From Burkholderiales bacterium (GTDB taxonomy: Bacteria > Pseudomonadota > Gammaproteobacteria > Burkholderiales > Casimicrobiaceae): a stretch of DNA of 33,470 bases. The stretch's first letter is position 1. Each line of letters begins with the position of its first letter. Where the stretch lies: the NCBI GenBank assembly GCA_014378555.1, contig JACMNN010000202.1, positions 1 through 33,470 on the forward strand. The letters are read 5' to 3'. The translations under genes and the position numbers were made by a program. This document shows, piece by piece, positions 20,542 to 27,865 of the stretch. A model generated the notes under the pieces. That model did not search any database. It was not told the DNA's origin and saw only the letters and a program-made list of their open reading frames with translations.

Positions 20542-21447
20542 ATGAACTTGCGCGCGCTTGACCTGAATCTGTTGCTGATTTTTGACGCCATCTACATCGA
20601 ACGCAGCATTTCCCGAGCCGCGATCAAGCTGCACTTGTCACAGCCCACGGTGAGCAATGCCCTCGCCCGATTGCGCGAACGACTGGAAGACCCGCTGTTC
20701 GAGCGCAGTTCGCAGGGCATGTCGCCAACGCCAAGGGCCAAGGCGCTTGCCGAGCCGATCCGCCACGCGTTAAATGTGCTGGAACGGGGATTACGTGGCG
20801 ATGCCAGCTTTGATTTCAGCCATTCCGAACGTGAGTTTGTGATTGCCGTCGAGGACTATGGCGAGACCATCATCCTGCCTCGCGTCATCGATTGGTTGGC
20901 AAAGGTGGCGCCGAGCATCCGCATCAAAATCAGGCCCGAATCAAGCGCCATGCTTAAGACCGAGTTGCGCGATGGCGAAGTCGATTTGGCGCTTGACTAT
21001 TTCGTGTTGCGACAACCGGGTTATCGCAGCGCTTGCGTGTTGACCGAAACGCTGCTGAGTCTGTCGCGCCGTGACCACCCGAGCGTTGGCGAACGGCTTA
21101 GCCTTGAAACCTATTTAGCGCTACGCCATGTGGTGCTCGCGGCGCGCACTCCGACCATGCCGATGATTGATCTGGCCTTGTCAAAACGCGGCTTGCAGCG
21201 GCAGATTGCAGTCACCGTCCCGCATTTCCTGTCGATGCCGGTGATGGTGCAAAACTCAGACATGATCTGCACCCTGCCGCGACGCATGGCACACCTCTAC
21301 GAAAATCACTTTGGTCTGAAATCACACAGCGTGCCGCTGCGCATTCCGAAGTTTCCGGTGTATCTGATTTGGCACGAATCGTTGGAGGGCGACAGCGGAC
21401 ACCAGTGGTTTCGCAAGCATTTAGTTGAGTTTTGCCAGCGGTTGTAG
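20542..21447 (+). CDS. LysR family transcriptional regulator
   Basis: About 301 residues from the ATG at 20542. A TTG-initiated 12-residue extension is possible but unlikely, because the family start is the MNLRALDLNLLLIFDAIY type. The N-terminal winged helix-turn-helix is SISRAAIKLHLSQPTVSNALARLRERLEDPLFER. The rest is a periplasmic-binding-protein-like effector domain (NodD/PnbR-like subgroup features such as RPESSAMLKTELRDGEVDLALDYF). It is divergent from the thiolase-like/DUF35/gcdH/synthetase/Bug operon, the standard layout for a regulator that controls its neighbour in response to a pathway intermediate. The palindrome at 20465-20481 is the likely site. Confidence 0.94.
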   Translation: MNLRALDLNLLLIFDAIYIERSISRAAIKLHLSQPTVSNALARLRERLEDPLFERSSQGMSPTPRAKALAEPIRHALNVLERGLRGDASFDFSHSEREFVIAVEDYGETIILPRVIDWLAKVAPSIRIKIRPESSAMLKTELRDGEVDLALDYFVLRQPGYRSACVLTETLLSLSRRDHPSVGERLSLETYLALRHVVLAARTPTMPMIDLALSKRGLQRQIAVTVPHFLSMPVMVQNSDMICTLPRRMAHLYENHFGLKSHSVPLRIPKFPVYLIWHESLEGDSGHQWFRKHLVEFCQRL

Positions 21448-21640
21448 CTGTCAGGGCTCGAGCGGCGAACCATTCGAGCAACCCTCCTCCGGAGACCCAC
21501 GCAGGGGTCGCTAAACGGGTTGTGGCCACGCCTCGAAGTCGCCTCTTGCAGCGCACCAATAACAGCACCGCGCCGAGTATCCATTGATAGTCGCAAAAGT
21601 GCCGCCAACATCAACCTTGAAATCACCAAGAAAGAATCAA

Positions 21641-22345
21641 ATGTTTCAGCCTACTATTCGAGTTGCCGCACATGCGCTACCGTCCACATTGCCCGCGCAT
21701 TCGATGCCGGCGTTTGCTACGACGATGCTGTTGCTAACCGCCCTGCTCCTGGGATTTTTACCGGTAACCGCTATGGCCACTGAAGAACCAAAATACGAAG
21801 TGATCACTAAAGACGGTGACTTCGAGCTCAGGCAATATGCTTCGATGGTGATTGCCGAGACGTTCGTTGCAGGCAGTCAGGATGAGGCGTCTAGCCGTGG
21901 CTTCAAGGCCATTGCCGGTTACATTTTTGGCGATAACAAGCGCGCCGGCCAGAACGCCGAGAAGATCGCGATGACCGCGCCGGTCAGCATCGAAAAGCAG
22001 AACGCTTCGCAAAAAATCGACATGACCGCCCCGGTGGTTCTCGAACAGCAGGATGAGCGCTGGCGCGTGCACTTTGTGATGCCATCGCAGTACAAATTGG
22101 CAGATTTGCCGAAACCCAATAACGCGGCGGTTGCCCTGCGAGAAATTCCCGGCCGCAAGGTTGCAGTCGTGCGCTTTACGGGATGGGTCGGCGCGGACAA
22201 GGTCGCCGCTCAAACCGCAGCGCTGCGCGACTGGATTGGCGCGCGCGGCATGACCGGTGTCACCGCCACCCAGCTTGCCCGCTACGACCCACCTTGGACG
22301 CTACCGTTTATGCGCAGGAACGAAATACTGATCGAGGTCAAGTAA
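21641..22345 (+). CDS. SOUL family heme-binding protein, exported
   Basis: About 234 residues from the ATG at 21641; an ATG at 21704 (MPAFATTMLLL) is an alternative start. A hydrophobic segment MLLLTALLLGFLPVTAMA ends at a likely signal-peptidase site before TEEPKYEV. The mature part is a SOUL domain: YEVITKDGDFELRQYASMVIAET, GFKAIAGYIFGDNK, EKIAMTAPVSIEK, IDMTAPVVLEQ, FVMPSQYKLADLP and the C-terminal YDPPWTLPFMRRNEILIEV. SOUL proteins bind heme or other hydrophobic ligands; their bacterial role is poorly known. It stands alone on the plus strand after lysR. Confidence 0.92.
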   Translation: MFQPTIRVAAHALPSTLPAHSMPAFATTMLLLTALLLGFLPVTAMATEEPKYEVITKDGDFELRQYASMVIAETFVAGSQDEASSRGFKAIAGYIFGDNKRAGQNAEKIAMTAPVSIEKQNASQKIDMTAPVVLEQQDERWRVHFVMPSQYKLADLPKPNNAAVALREIPGRKVAVVRFTGWVGADKVAAQTAALRDWIGARGMTGVTATQLARYDPPWTLPFMRRNEILIEVK

Positions 22346-22429
22346 GCCCAATTCATTGCAAAAATGCGCACGCACAAAGTCAGGCTGTCGCATACTTGAT
22401 ACAAACTGGGCGCCTTCGACCCAGTAAAC

Positions 22430-22436
22430 AAGGAGG
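22430..22436 (+). promoter_or_regulatory. Strong ribosome-binding site fixing the ABC binding-protein start
   Basis: AAGGAGG lies four bases before the ATG at 22441. It sets the start at MSNPVTRI and rules out the longer open frame from 22183, which overlaps the SOUL gene. Confidence 0.85.
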
Positions 22437-22440
22437 AAAC

Positions 22441-23469
22441 ATGTCAAACCCCGTTACCCGCATCGCAGTAATTGCTGCCGGCGCGCTGCTTTTGTTGGCA
22501 CCCAGCGCACAGGCGCAAAACCTAAATTTGCTGTGCAGCGCCACCATCGACTGGTGCGAGTTGATGAAGAATAAGTTCGAGGCCGAGACCGGCATCAAAA
22601 CGGCGATGACCCGGCGCAGCTCTGGCGAGTCGTACGCGCAGCTTCGCGCTGAATCGGCCAACCCGAAGATTGACGTGTGGTGGGCGGGCACCGGGGACCC
22701 GCATTTGCAAGCCGCCGCCGAAGGGCTCACCGAGGTCTACAAATCGCCCGCACTAGCCAAGCTGCAACCGTGGGCCAACAAAGTCGCTGAAGCGTCTGGC
22801 AACCGCACGGTAGGCATCTATCTCGGCGCGCTCGGTTATGCCTACAACGACAAAATGCTGGCGTCGAAAAAATTGGCTGCGCCCAAATGCTGGAGCGACT
22901 TAACGGATCCGAAATACAAGGACGAAGTGCAGATGCCCGACCCCAATTCGTCGGGTACCGCCTACACCATGCTTGCCACGTTGGTGCAATTGATGGGCGA
23001 AGAAAAAGCGTTTACCTTTATGAAGGCGATGCACAAGAACGTAAATCAATACACCAAAAGCGGCGTTGCGCCATCGCAGGCGGTGGGCCGTGGTGAAACG
23101 CTGATCGGCATTTCGTTTATGCATGATTTGATCGTGCCGAAACTAAGCGGTTTTCCGGTGACGCTAGTTGCGCCATGCGAAGGTACCGGTTATGAAATCG
23201 GCTCCATGAGCATCATTAAAGGTGCGCGCAACATGACCGAGGCAAAGCGTTTCTACGAATTCGCGTTGCGACCCGATATTCAGTCACTCGCGCCATCGGT
23301 GAAGGCGTATCAAATTCCGTCGCACGTTGATGCCAAAGTGTCTGCTGAATCGATCAAAGCGAGCGACGTTAAGCTGATTGATTACGACCAAGTGAAATAC
23401 GGCTCGCCAGCGGTGCGCAAAGCGCTGCTGACGCGTTGGTCAAACGAGATTTCTGGAGCGCCGCGCTAA
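22441..23469 (+). CDS. ABC transporter substrate-binding protein (iron(III)/spermidine-type, orphan)
   Basis: 342 residues with a signal peptide (RIAVIAAGALLLLAPSAQAQ) and a type 2 periplasmic-binding-protein fold of the extracellular solute-binding family 1. Blocks: LNLLCSATIDWCELMKNKFEAETG, SSGESYAQLRAESANPKIDVWWAG, GYAYNDKML, CWSDLTDPKYKDEVQMPDP and GTGYEIGSMSIIKGARN. These resemble FbpA/AfuA-type ferric-iron binding proteins and phosphonate- or polyamine-type relatives. I could not assign the ligand. Unusually, no permease or ATPase gene is adjacent: the next genes are a repeat and an inositol-phosphatase family gene. It either feeds a transporter elsewhere or acts in sensing. Confidence 0.9.
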   Translation: MSNPVTRIAVIAAGALLLLAPSAQAQNLNLLCSATIDWCELMKNKFEAETGIKTAMTRRSSGESYAQLRAESANPKIDVWWAGTGDPHLQAAAEGLTEVYKSPALAKLQPWANKVAEASGNRTVGIYLGALGYAYNDKMLASKKLAAPKCWSDLTDPKYKDEVQMPDPNSSGTAYTMLATLVQLMGEEKAFTFMKAMHKNVNQYTKSGVAPSQAVGRGETLIGISFMHDLIVPKLSGFPVTLVAPCEGTGYEIGSMSIIKGARNMTEAKRFYEFALRPDIQSLAPSVKAYQIPSHVDAKVSAESIKASDVKLIDYDQVKYGSPAVRKALLTRWSNEISGAPR

Positions 23470-23473
23470 TCCG

Positions 23474-23601
23474 GTCCCCTCTCCCGCAGCGCGGGAGAGG
23501 GCTAGGGTGAGGGCGTTACCTCGCAGAGCCAAGTTGACTAGGATGCCATCGCCCTCACCCGCCCTGTCGGGCACCCTCTCCCGCGCTGCTGGAGAGGGAC
23601 C
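23474..23601. repeat. Intergenic inverted-repeat element (CCCTCTCCCGC type)
   Basis: The ends GGTCCCCTCTCC and GGAGAGGGACC are inverted. Inside are a CCCTCTCCCGC/GCGGGAGAGGG hairpin and a GGTGAGGGCG/CGCCCTCACC pair. It fills the gap between the ABC binding protein and the phosphatase gene. Elements of this composition are widespread in proteobacterial intergenic regions. Confidence 0.85.
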
Positions 23602-23631
23602 ACCAAAATTGAATTTACCTGTGACCATTCA

Positions 23632-24429
23632 ATGACTACCGTCGAAGCCATCCAAGATCGCTATCTGCTCGCACAAAAAATTGCCCGGCAAGCCGGTGCG
23701 ATGGCACTGCACGACTTTAAAAACCGCGATCAACTGGTGGTCGAATCTAAGGGCACGCAGGACGAAGTAAGCAGGGTTGATCGCGATACTGAAATTTTTC
23801 TGCGTGACCGCATTCTTGCTGCATTTCCCGACGACGGCATACTCGGCGAAGAAGGCGGCGACGACAGCAACGGTAGGCCTGTCGTCTGGGTGCTGGACCC
23901 GATTGATGGCACCGCCTGTTTCGTCAACGGCATGTTTTCGTGGTGCATCTCGATTGCGGTGGTGGTTGACGGCGTGCCAAGCATCGGCGTGGTGTTCGAT
24001 CCGAACGCCGGCGAAATGTTTCACGCCGTGCTGGGCAGCGCAGCGCTGGTCAACGACCAAGCCATTCGAGTCAAAGAAGTTGCCAACTTCAAAGGTGGTG
24101 TGATGGGCGTTGGCTTTTCGCACCGCTCACAGCCGGAACAATTCACCCCGTTCCTGCACACCCTTTTGGCCAGCGGCGGCATGTTCATCAGAAACGGTTC
24201 CGGCGCGCTGATGCTCTGCTACGTCGCGGCCGGGCGACTGATTGGCTATTACGAACCGCACATTAATTCGTGGGATTGCTTGGCGGCGATCGTCATCGTT
24301 GAGGCCGCAGGCGGCCGCTGCAACAATTTTCTCGGCAACGGCGGCATGCATCATGGCAATCCGATTCTGGCTGCGGGCAAAACGCTGTATCCAGTACTGG
24401 TCGGCATCGTTGGGCGCGATATCGATTAG
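23632..24429 (+). CDS. Inositol monophosphatase family protein
   Basis: A 265-residue Mg2+-dependent phosphatase of the FIG superfamily. Metal-binding motifs are intact: GEEGGDD near residue 74, VLDPIDGTACFVNG near 93 (the WVLDPIDGT motif), and INSWDCLAAIVIVEAAGG near 213. Substrates in the family include myo-inositol-1-phosphate, 3'-phosphoadenosine 5'-phosphate, histidinol phosphate and fructose bisphosphate; sequence does not decide here. The DPIDGTACF version (Ala-Cys instead of the usual Thr-Asn or Thr-Arg) is slightly unusual. Repeat elements flank the gene on both sides. Confidence 0.93.
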   Translation: MTTVEAIQDRYLLAQKIARQAGAMALHDFKNRDQLVVESKGTQDEVSRVDRDTEIFLRDRILAAFPDDGILGEEGGDDSNGRPVVWVLDPIDGTACFVNGMFSWCISIAVVVDGVPSIGVVFDPNAGEMFHAVLGSAALVNDQAIRVKEVANFKGGVMGVGFSHRSQPEQFTPFLHTLLASGGMFIRNGSGALMLCYVAAGRLIGYYEPHINSWDCLAAIVIVEAAGGRCNNFLGNGGMHHGNPILAAGKTLYPVLVGIVGRDID

Positions 24430-24440
24430 GGTTAGAAACA

Positions 24441-24565
24441 CGCAGATTAATGTCATCCTGAGCGCGGCGAAAAATCACCTCGCATGCGAGGACGACTGTA
24501 AGTCGTTGAAATCATTGCACGTCGCGTGATCCTTCGCTTTTCGCTCAGGATGAAAAATTGATTAA
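24441..24565. repeat. Palindromic intergenic element, copy 1 (inverted relative to copy at 25290)
   Basis: Starts CGCAGATTAATGTCATCCTG and ends CGCTCAGGATGAAAAATTGATT. The terminal TCATCCTGAGCG/CGCTCAGGATGA arms are inverted. The interior (CCTCGCATGCGAGG, ATCATTGCA) is the reverse complement of the copy at 25290-25418 with scattered mismatches. Confidence 0.9.
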
Positions 24566-24721
24566 ATACGTGTTTTCATAGGCTAGAAAAATCCATGTGG
24601 TGATGCACGGAGTTGCCGACGCGAAAGGGCGCGCTGCAGCGCCCACACGCCACCGCTGCAGCGCAGCGCCAACGGCACATGCGCTACGCTGCGGGCTCCT
24701 GCACTTTGTTTCTTCCTTCTC

Positions 24722-25282
24722 ATGTGGAAACGTCGAATTCTGATCGGTCTTGTCGCGGTCGCCACGCTCGGTGTAAGCGCCTGGTTTTTGCTGCAACGCT
24801 ACGCGCCAAATCTGGCCATTGAATTCACCGCGCAAGAGCTGCAAACGCAGCTTGCAACGCGCTTTCCGATTCAGAACTGCACACTCGTCGTGGTGTGCTT
24901 CGAGGTGACCGCACCGCAGCTTAAATTGACCGAGGGCTCGGATCGGATCGCGCTCGCCGCCGACCTGTCCGCCACGCTTGGCCAACGTCGCTATCCCGGA
25001 ACGTTGGCGTTTTCCGGCAAGATTCGCTACGTCGCTCAAGACGGTGAATTTTTTCTCGATGACATCGAGGTTGAACGCTTCGAGCTCACCGGCGTGCCCG
25101 CCCATTACTCCGAAATGCTGCGCAGTCGTGGCCCCGCCCTGTTGCGCTCAGTCCTTTCGTCGCGACCGATCTACACCCTCAAAAGGGACACGCTGCAACA
25201 GCGTCTCACCCGCATGGCCATTCGCGACGTTCGCGTGGTAAATGGCAAGCTGCGTATTTCGATGCTGAGCCCGCGCCCATAA
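24722..25282 (+). CDS. DUF1439 family (YceB-like) membrane-anchored protein
   Basis: 186 residues. An N-terminal segment RILIGLVAVATLGVSAWFLL is a signal anchor, so the rest is probably periplasmic; no lipobox cysteine is seen, unlike E. coli lipoprotein YceB. The remainder shows the DUF1439 pattern: FTAQELQTQLATRFPIQ, TAPQLKLTEGSDRIALAADLSATLG, GTLAFSGKIRYVAQDGEFFLDDIEVERFELTG in two short stretches, and PIYTLKRDTLQQRLTRMAIRDVRVVNGKLRI. The fold is an amphipathic lipid-binding-like sheet; the function is unknown. It lies alone between two inverted copies of a palindromic element, about 160 bp and 10 bp away. Confidence 0.82.
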   Translation: MWKRRILIGLVAVATLGVSAWFLLQRYAPNLAIEFTAQELQTQLATRFPIQNCTLVVVCFEVTAPQLKLTEGSDRIALAADLSATLGQRRYPGTLAFSGKIRYVAQDGEFFLDDIEVERFELTGVPAHYSEMLRSRGPALLRSVLSSRPIYTLKRDTLQQRLTRMAIRDVRVVNGKLRISMLSPRP

Positions 25283-25289
25283 AAAAACG

Positions 25290-25418
25290 GATTAATTAAT
25301 TTGTCATCCTGAGCGGAAAGCGAAGGATCATGCGCCATGCAATGATTTCACTGACTTACAACCCTCCTCGCATGCGAACTGATCCTTCGCCGCGCTCAGG
25401 ATGACATTAATCTGCGCG
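25290..25418. repeat. Palindromic intergenic element, copy 2 (inverted relative to copy at 24441)
   Basis: Starts GATTAATTAATTTGTCATCC and ends GCTCAGGATGACATTAATCTG. Its reverse complement matches copy 1 over its whole length, including outer flanks (CGCAGATTAATG). The two copies therefore face each other around the DUF1439 gene. Confidence 0.9.
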
Positions 25419-25492
25419 CCCTTAGTAACGCAGCGCAAGCCGCTTCAGCGCATTAACATCCACCTTCACTATTCTCAGAACGAACAAAGCTC

Positions 25493-26530
25493 ATGACCAA
25501 TCTCGCGCCCCTCACTAACCACCAAGTCCGCTTAGCCGCCCGCCCGGTCGGCCTACCTACGCGCGACGGCTGGAGCTTCAGCACCGAGCCTGTAACCGAG
25601 CCGAGCGCTGGCGGCATCGTCATCAAAACGCTCTCGCTGTCGCTCGATCCGGCGATGCGCGGCTGGATGAACGAAGGCAAGAGCTACATCGCGCCCGTCG
25701 GCATCGGCGAGGTCATGCGCGCCGGCGGCATCGGCAAGGTGATCGCCTCGGCCAACCCGAAATTTGCGGTGGATGACATCGTCACGGCGGGCCTCGGCGT
25801 GCAGCAATACGCCGCCTTTGACGAAGCCGGCATTAAGCAAGCGGGCGTCGCCAAAATCGACCTGCGCATGGGCAGCATCACGCAGTGGCTAAACGTGCTC
25901 GGCATGCCCGGCATGACCGGCTATTTTGGGCTGATGGATGTCGGCCAACCGAAGGCGGGCGAAACCGTGGTCGTCTCCGGCGCGGCGGGTGCTGTTGGGC
26001 AAACCGTCGGCCAACTTGCCAAGATCAAAGGCTGCCGCGTGGTCGGCATCGCGGGCGGCAAAGCCAAGTGCGATTGGGTAGTCAACGAGTTGGGTTTTGA
26101 CGCCTGCATCGACTACAAAGGCGGCTCAGTGCGCGACGGCTTGAAAGAACATTGCCCCAAAGGCGTCGACATTTATTTCGACAACGTAGGCGGCGAAATC
26201 CTCGATCAAGTCCTGGCCAAAATCAACCGTAAAGCGCGCATCATCATCTGCGGCGCCATCTCGCAATACAACAACACCACAGCCATCCAAGGCCCGAAAA
26301 ACTACCTCTCGCTACTGGTCAACCGCGCTCGCATGGAAGGCATCGTCGTGTTCGACTACGCCGACCGCTACCCCATCGCAATTGCCGAAATGGCCGGGTA
26401 TTTGAAAGACGGCAAGATGAAATCAAAAGAAGACATCGTGGTCGGCATCGAGACGTTTCCTGAGACGCTGCTCAAGCTGTTTAATGGTGAGAATTTTGGG
26501 AAATTAGTTTTGCAGGTGGCGGCTGAGTAA
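25493..26530 (+). CDS. NADP-dependent MDR-family oxidoreductase (PTGR/CurA-like)
   Basis: A 345-residue zinc-independent medium-chain dehydrogenase/reductase of the leukotriene B4 dehydrogenase / curcumin reductase group, which reduces activated C=C bonds with NADPH. N-terminal GroES-like part: TKTLSLSLDPAMRGWM-like segment (IKTLSLSLDPAMRGWMNEG) and VIASANPKFAVDDIV. The cofactor fold follows: GETVVVSGAAGAVGQTVGQ near residue 160 and the KGCRVVGIAGGKAKCDWV phosphate-binding region. The C-terminal end is KEDIVVGIETFPETLLKLFNG. A degenerate copy of the last ~50 codons lies about 1.1 kb downstream at 27481-27637. It reads in the same direction as the following PaiB-like gene. Confidence 0.96.
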   Translation: MTNLAPLTNHQVRLAARPVGLPTRDGWSFSTEPVTEPSAGGIVIKTLSLSLDPAMRGWMNEGKSYIAPVGIGEVMRAGGIGKVIASANPKFAVDDIVTAGLGVQQYAAFDEAGIKQAGVAKIDLRMGSITQWLNVLGMPGMTGYFGLMDVGQPKAGETVVVSGAAGAVGQTVGQLAKIKGCRVVGIAGGKAKCDWVVNELGFDACIDYKGGSVRDGLKEHCPKGVDIYFDNVGGEILDQVLAKINRKARIIICGAISQYNNTTAIQGPKNYLSLLVNRARMEGIVVFDYADRYPIAIAEMAGYLKDGKMKSKEDIVVGIETFPETLLKLFNGENFGKLVLQVAAE

Positions 26531-26638
26531 ATTTGTTTCTGGAGAATTACTGGAAATTTGACTTGGCTATTTGTTCAATGGACAAAAGCAGATGAACGAA
26601 CACAAACCAACTCCACTGCGCCCCCTGAAAAACTCCAG

Positions 26639-27262
26639 ATGCACACGCAACCGCTGTTTGCCGAAACCAACGTCGACGCGCTGCATCGCCTGATGCACGC
26701 CTACCCGCTGGCCACATTGACGACGATGACGTCATATGGGTTCGAGGCAAACCTGCTGCCGCTTGAGCTTGTTGCGGCAGGCGGCTACGGCCTGCTGCAA
26801 GGCCATGTTGCTCGACGTCACCCGTTGTGCGCCGATGCCGTTGAAGGTGTAGACGCAATGGCCGTCTTTCAGGGACCTAACGCTTATGTCTCGCCGAGGT
26901 GGTATGTGAACGGGCAGCGCAGCGGCCGGCTTGCGCCAAGCTGGAATTACGTGGCCGTCCAAGCCCGAGGTCGTTTGCGGCTTATCGACGATGAGGCTTG
27001 GCTGCTTACGCACCTCGCCGCCCTCACAGCGCGACAAGAGGCACATCGTGAACAACCCTGGTCGCTGAACGACAGCGCCAAACAGTTCGTGACGGACGCG
27101 GTTCAGGGCTTGATCGGCTTTGAGCTCGAGATTTTGACGTTGAGCGGAAAGCGTTTCCTGTCGCAGCAGCGCACAGAAGCCGACCGTCAAAGCGTTGTCC
27201 ATCATCTGGAACGCGAGGCGTCCGGAATGGCGCGGGACGTGGCGATAATGATGGCGCCTTAA
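26639..27262 (+). CDS. FMN-binding split-barrel protein, PaiB-like
   Basis: 207 residues from the ATG at 26639 (a TTG frame opening at 26558 is less likely). It matches PaiB-type FMN-binding proteins: HRLMHAYPLATLTTMTSYGFEAN, LQGHVARRHPLCADA, AVFQGPNAYVSPRWYVNG, APSWNYVAVQARGRLRLIDD, HLAALTARQEAHREQPW and the C-terminal GFELEILTLSGKRFLSQQRTEADR. The fold is the pyridoxamine-phosphate-oxidase-like split barrel. PaiB of Bacillus was described as a negative regulator of sporulation and protease genes; the biochemical role elsewhere is open. A BIME begins 19 bp after the stop. Confidence 0.93.
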   Translation: MHTQPLFAETNVDALHRLMHAYPLATLTTMTSYGFEANLLPLELVAAGGYGLLQGHVARRHPLCADAVEGVDAMAVFQGPNAYVSPRWYVNGQRSGRLAPSWNYVAVQARGRLRLIDDEAWLLTHLAALTARQEAHREQPWSLNDSAKQFVTDAVQGLIGFELEILTLSGKRFLSQQRTEADRQSVVHHLEREASGMARDVAIMMAP

Positions 27263-27281
27263 GCGCAACGCGCAAGATTTC

Positions 27282-27389
27282 GTAGGGCGGAACGCTTGCG
27301 GTTCCGCCTTGTTACCTCGCCGAAGGCTGTTTGATCGCGTCGACTGCCATGCGACCGCATTCGGCGGAACCGCAAGCGTTCCACGCTAC
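27282..27389. repeat. BIME 1: two inverted GTAG-type REP sequences, 108 bp
   Basis: Begins GTAG followed by the perfect hairpin GGCGGAAC-GCTTGCG-GTTCCGCC. It ends with the inverted version GGCGGAACCGCAAGCGTTCC followed by ACGCTAC, so a GTAG tetranucleotide stands at both outer ends. This is the hallmark of REP sequences mobilised by RAYT (TnpA-REP) transposases. Length is exactly 108 bp, as in the copies at 28591 and 28800. Confidence 0.92.
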
Positions 27390-27476
27390 GCCACCGCACA
27401 CACACGCTCGGGGTCAGGTCTTGCATTGATGCATTAAGCCGATGGCTTGTGAGCAGGAACGCTTGCGGTTCCGTCA
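27390..27476. repeat. Tail block of the REP mosaic with CA run and single REP hairpin
   Basis: Contains a CA-rich run, GGGTCAGGTCTTGC, an ATGCATTAAGC stretch, and a lone REP hairpin GGAAC-GCTTGCG-GTTCC at 27456-27472. The same block in the same order follows BIME 2 (28699-28786), where the hairpin is CTGAAC-GCTCGCA-GTTCAG. The stem is thus kept by paired changes. Confidence 0.85.
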
Positions 27477-27480
27477 AATC

Positions 27481-27637
27481 CAGCGCAATTGCTGAAATGG
27501 CCAGGTATTTAAAAGACGGCACGATGAAATTAAAAGAAGACATCGTGGTCGGCATTGAGACGTCTCCCCGGACGCTGCTCAAGCTGTTCAATGGTGAGAA
27601 TTTTGGGAAGTTGGTTTTGCAGATCGAATCGCAGTAG
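27481..27637 (+). pseudogene. Duplicated 3' fragment of the MDR oxidoreductase gene
   Basis: The last ~50 codons of the oxidoreductase gene reappear here in frame to a TAG stop (AIAEMARYLKDGTMKLKEDI, then VVGIETSPRTLLKLFNGENF, then GKLVLQIESQ). The original is AIAEMAGYLKDGKMKSKEDI and so on, at 26384-26530. DNA identity is high, with scattered substitutions. The N-terminal ~295 codons are absent and the fragment starts about 8 bases after a REP hairpin. It lacks the cofactor domain, so it cannot be a working reductase. The apparent ATG at 27449 lies in repeat sequence. Confidence 0.9.
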
Positions 27638-27786
27638 CGACCTGGCTCACACGTGGACGCCACGCAGTCGCCATCCAAAATTTGAAATAGACGGGACAAA
27701 TCGCTAGGTGAGAACGTTACCGCCGTTCACCAAACGCCATTCGACTGGCGGCCCCTGGGCTCAGTTTGGTTGGTATCGCCGATTGC

Positions 27787-27814
27787 TTGACAACCGTGCA
27801 AATTACGCTATCGT
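27787..27814 (+). promoter_or_regulatory. Candidate sigma-70 promoter for the unknown gene at 27866
   Basis: A perfect TTGACA -35 is followed after 16 bases by TATCGT as -10. This places a start site near 27821, about 45 bases before the ATG. Confidence 0.5.
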
Positions 27815-27865
27815 CCCGAGTGTTATTCGGTGCATCGCTTTCACAACATCATGAAGGAGAAGTAA

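Noticed and set aside
22183-22440. Upstream extension of the ABC binding protein
   Set aside because: It overlaps the SOUL gene out of frame and would bury the signal peptide; AAGGAGG fixes the start at 22441.
24545-25105. 186-residue minus-strand open frame
   Set aside because: Antisense to the DUF1439 gene and starting in it; no domain recognised.
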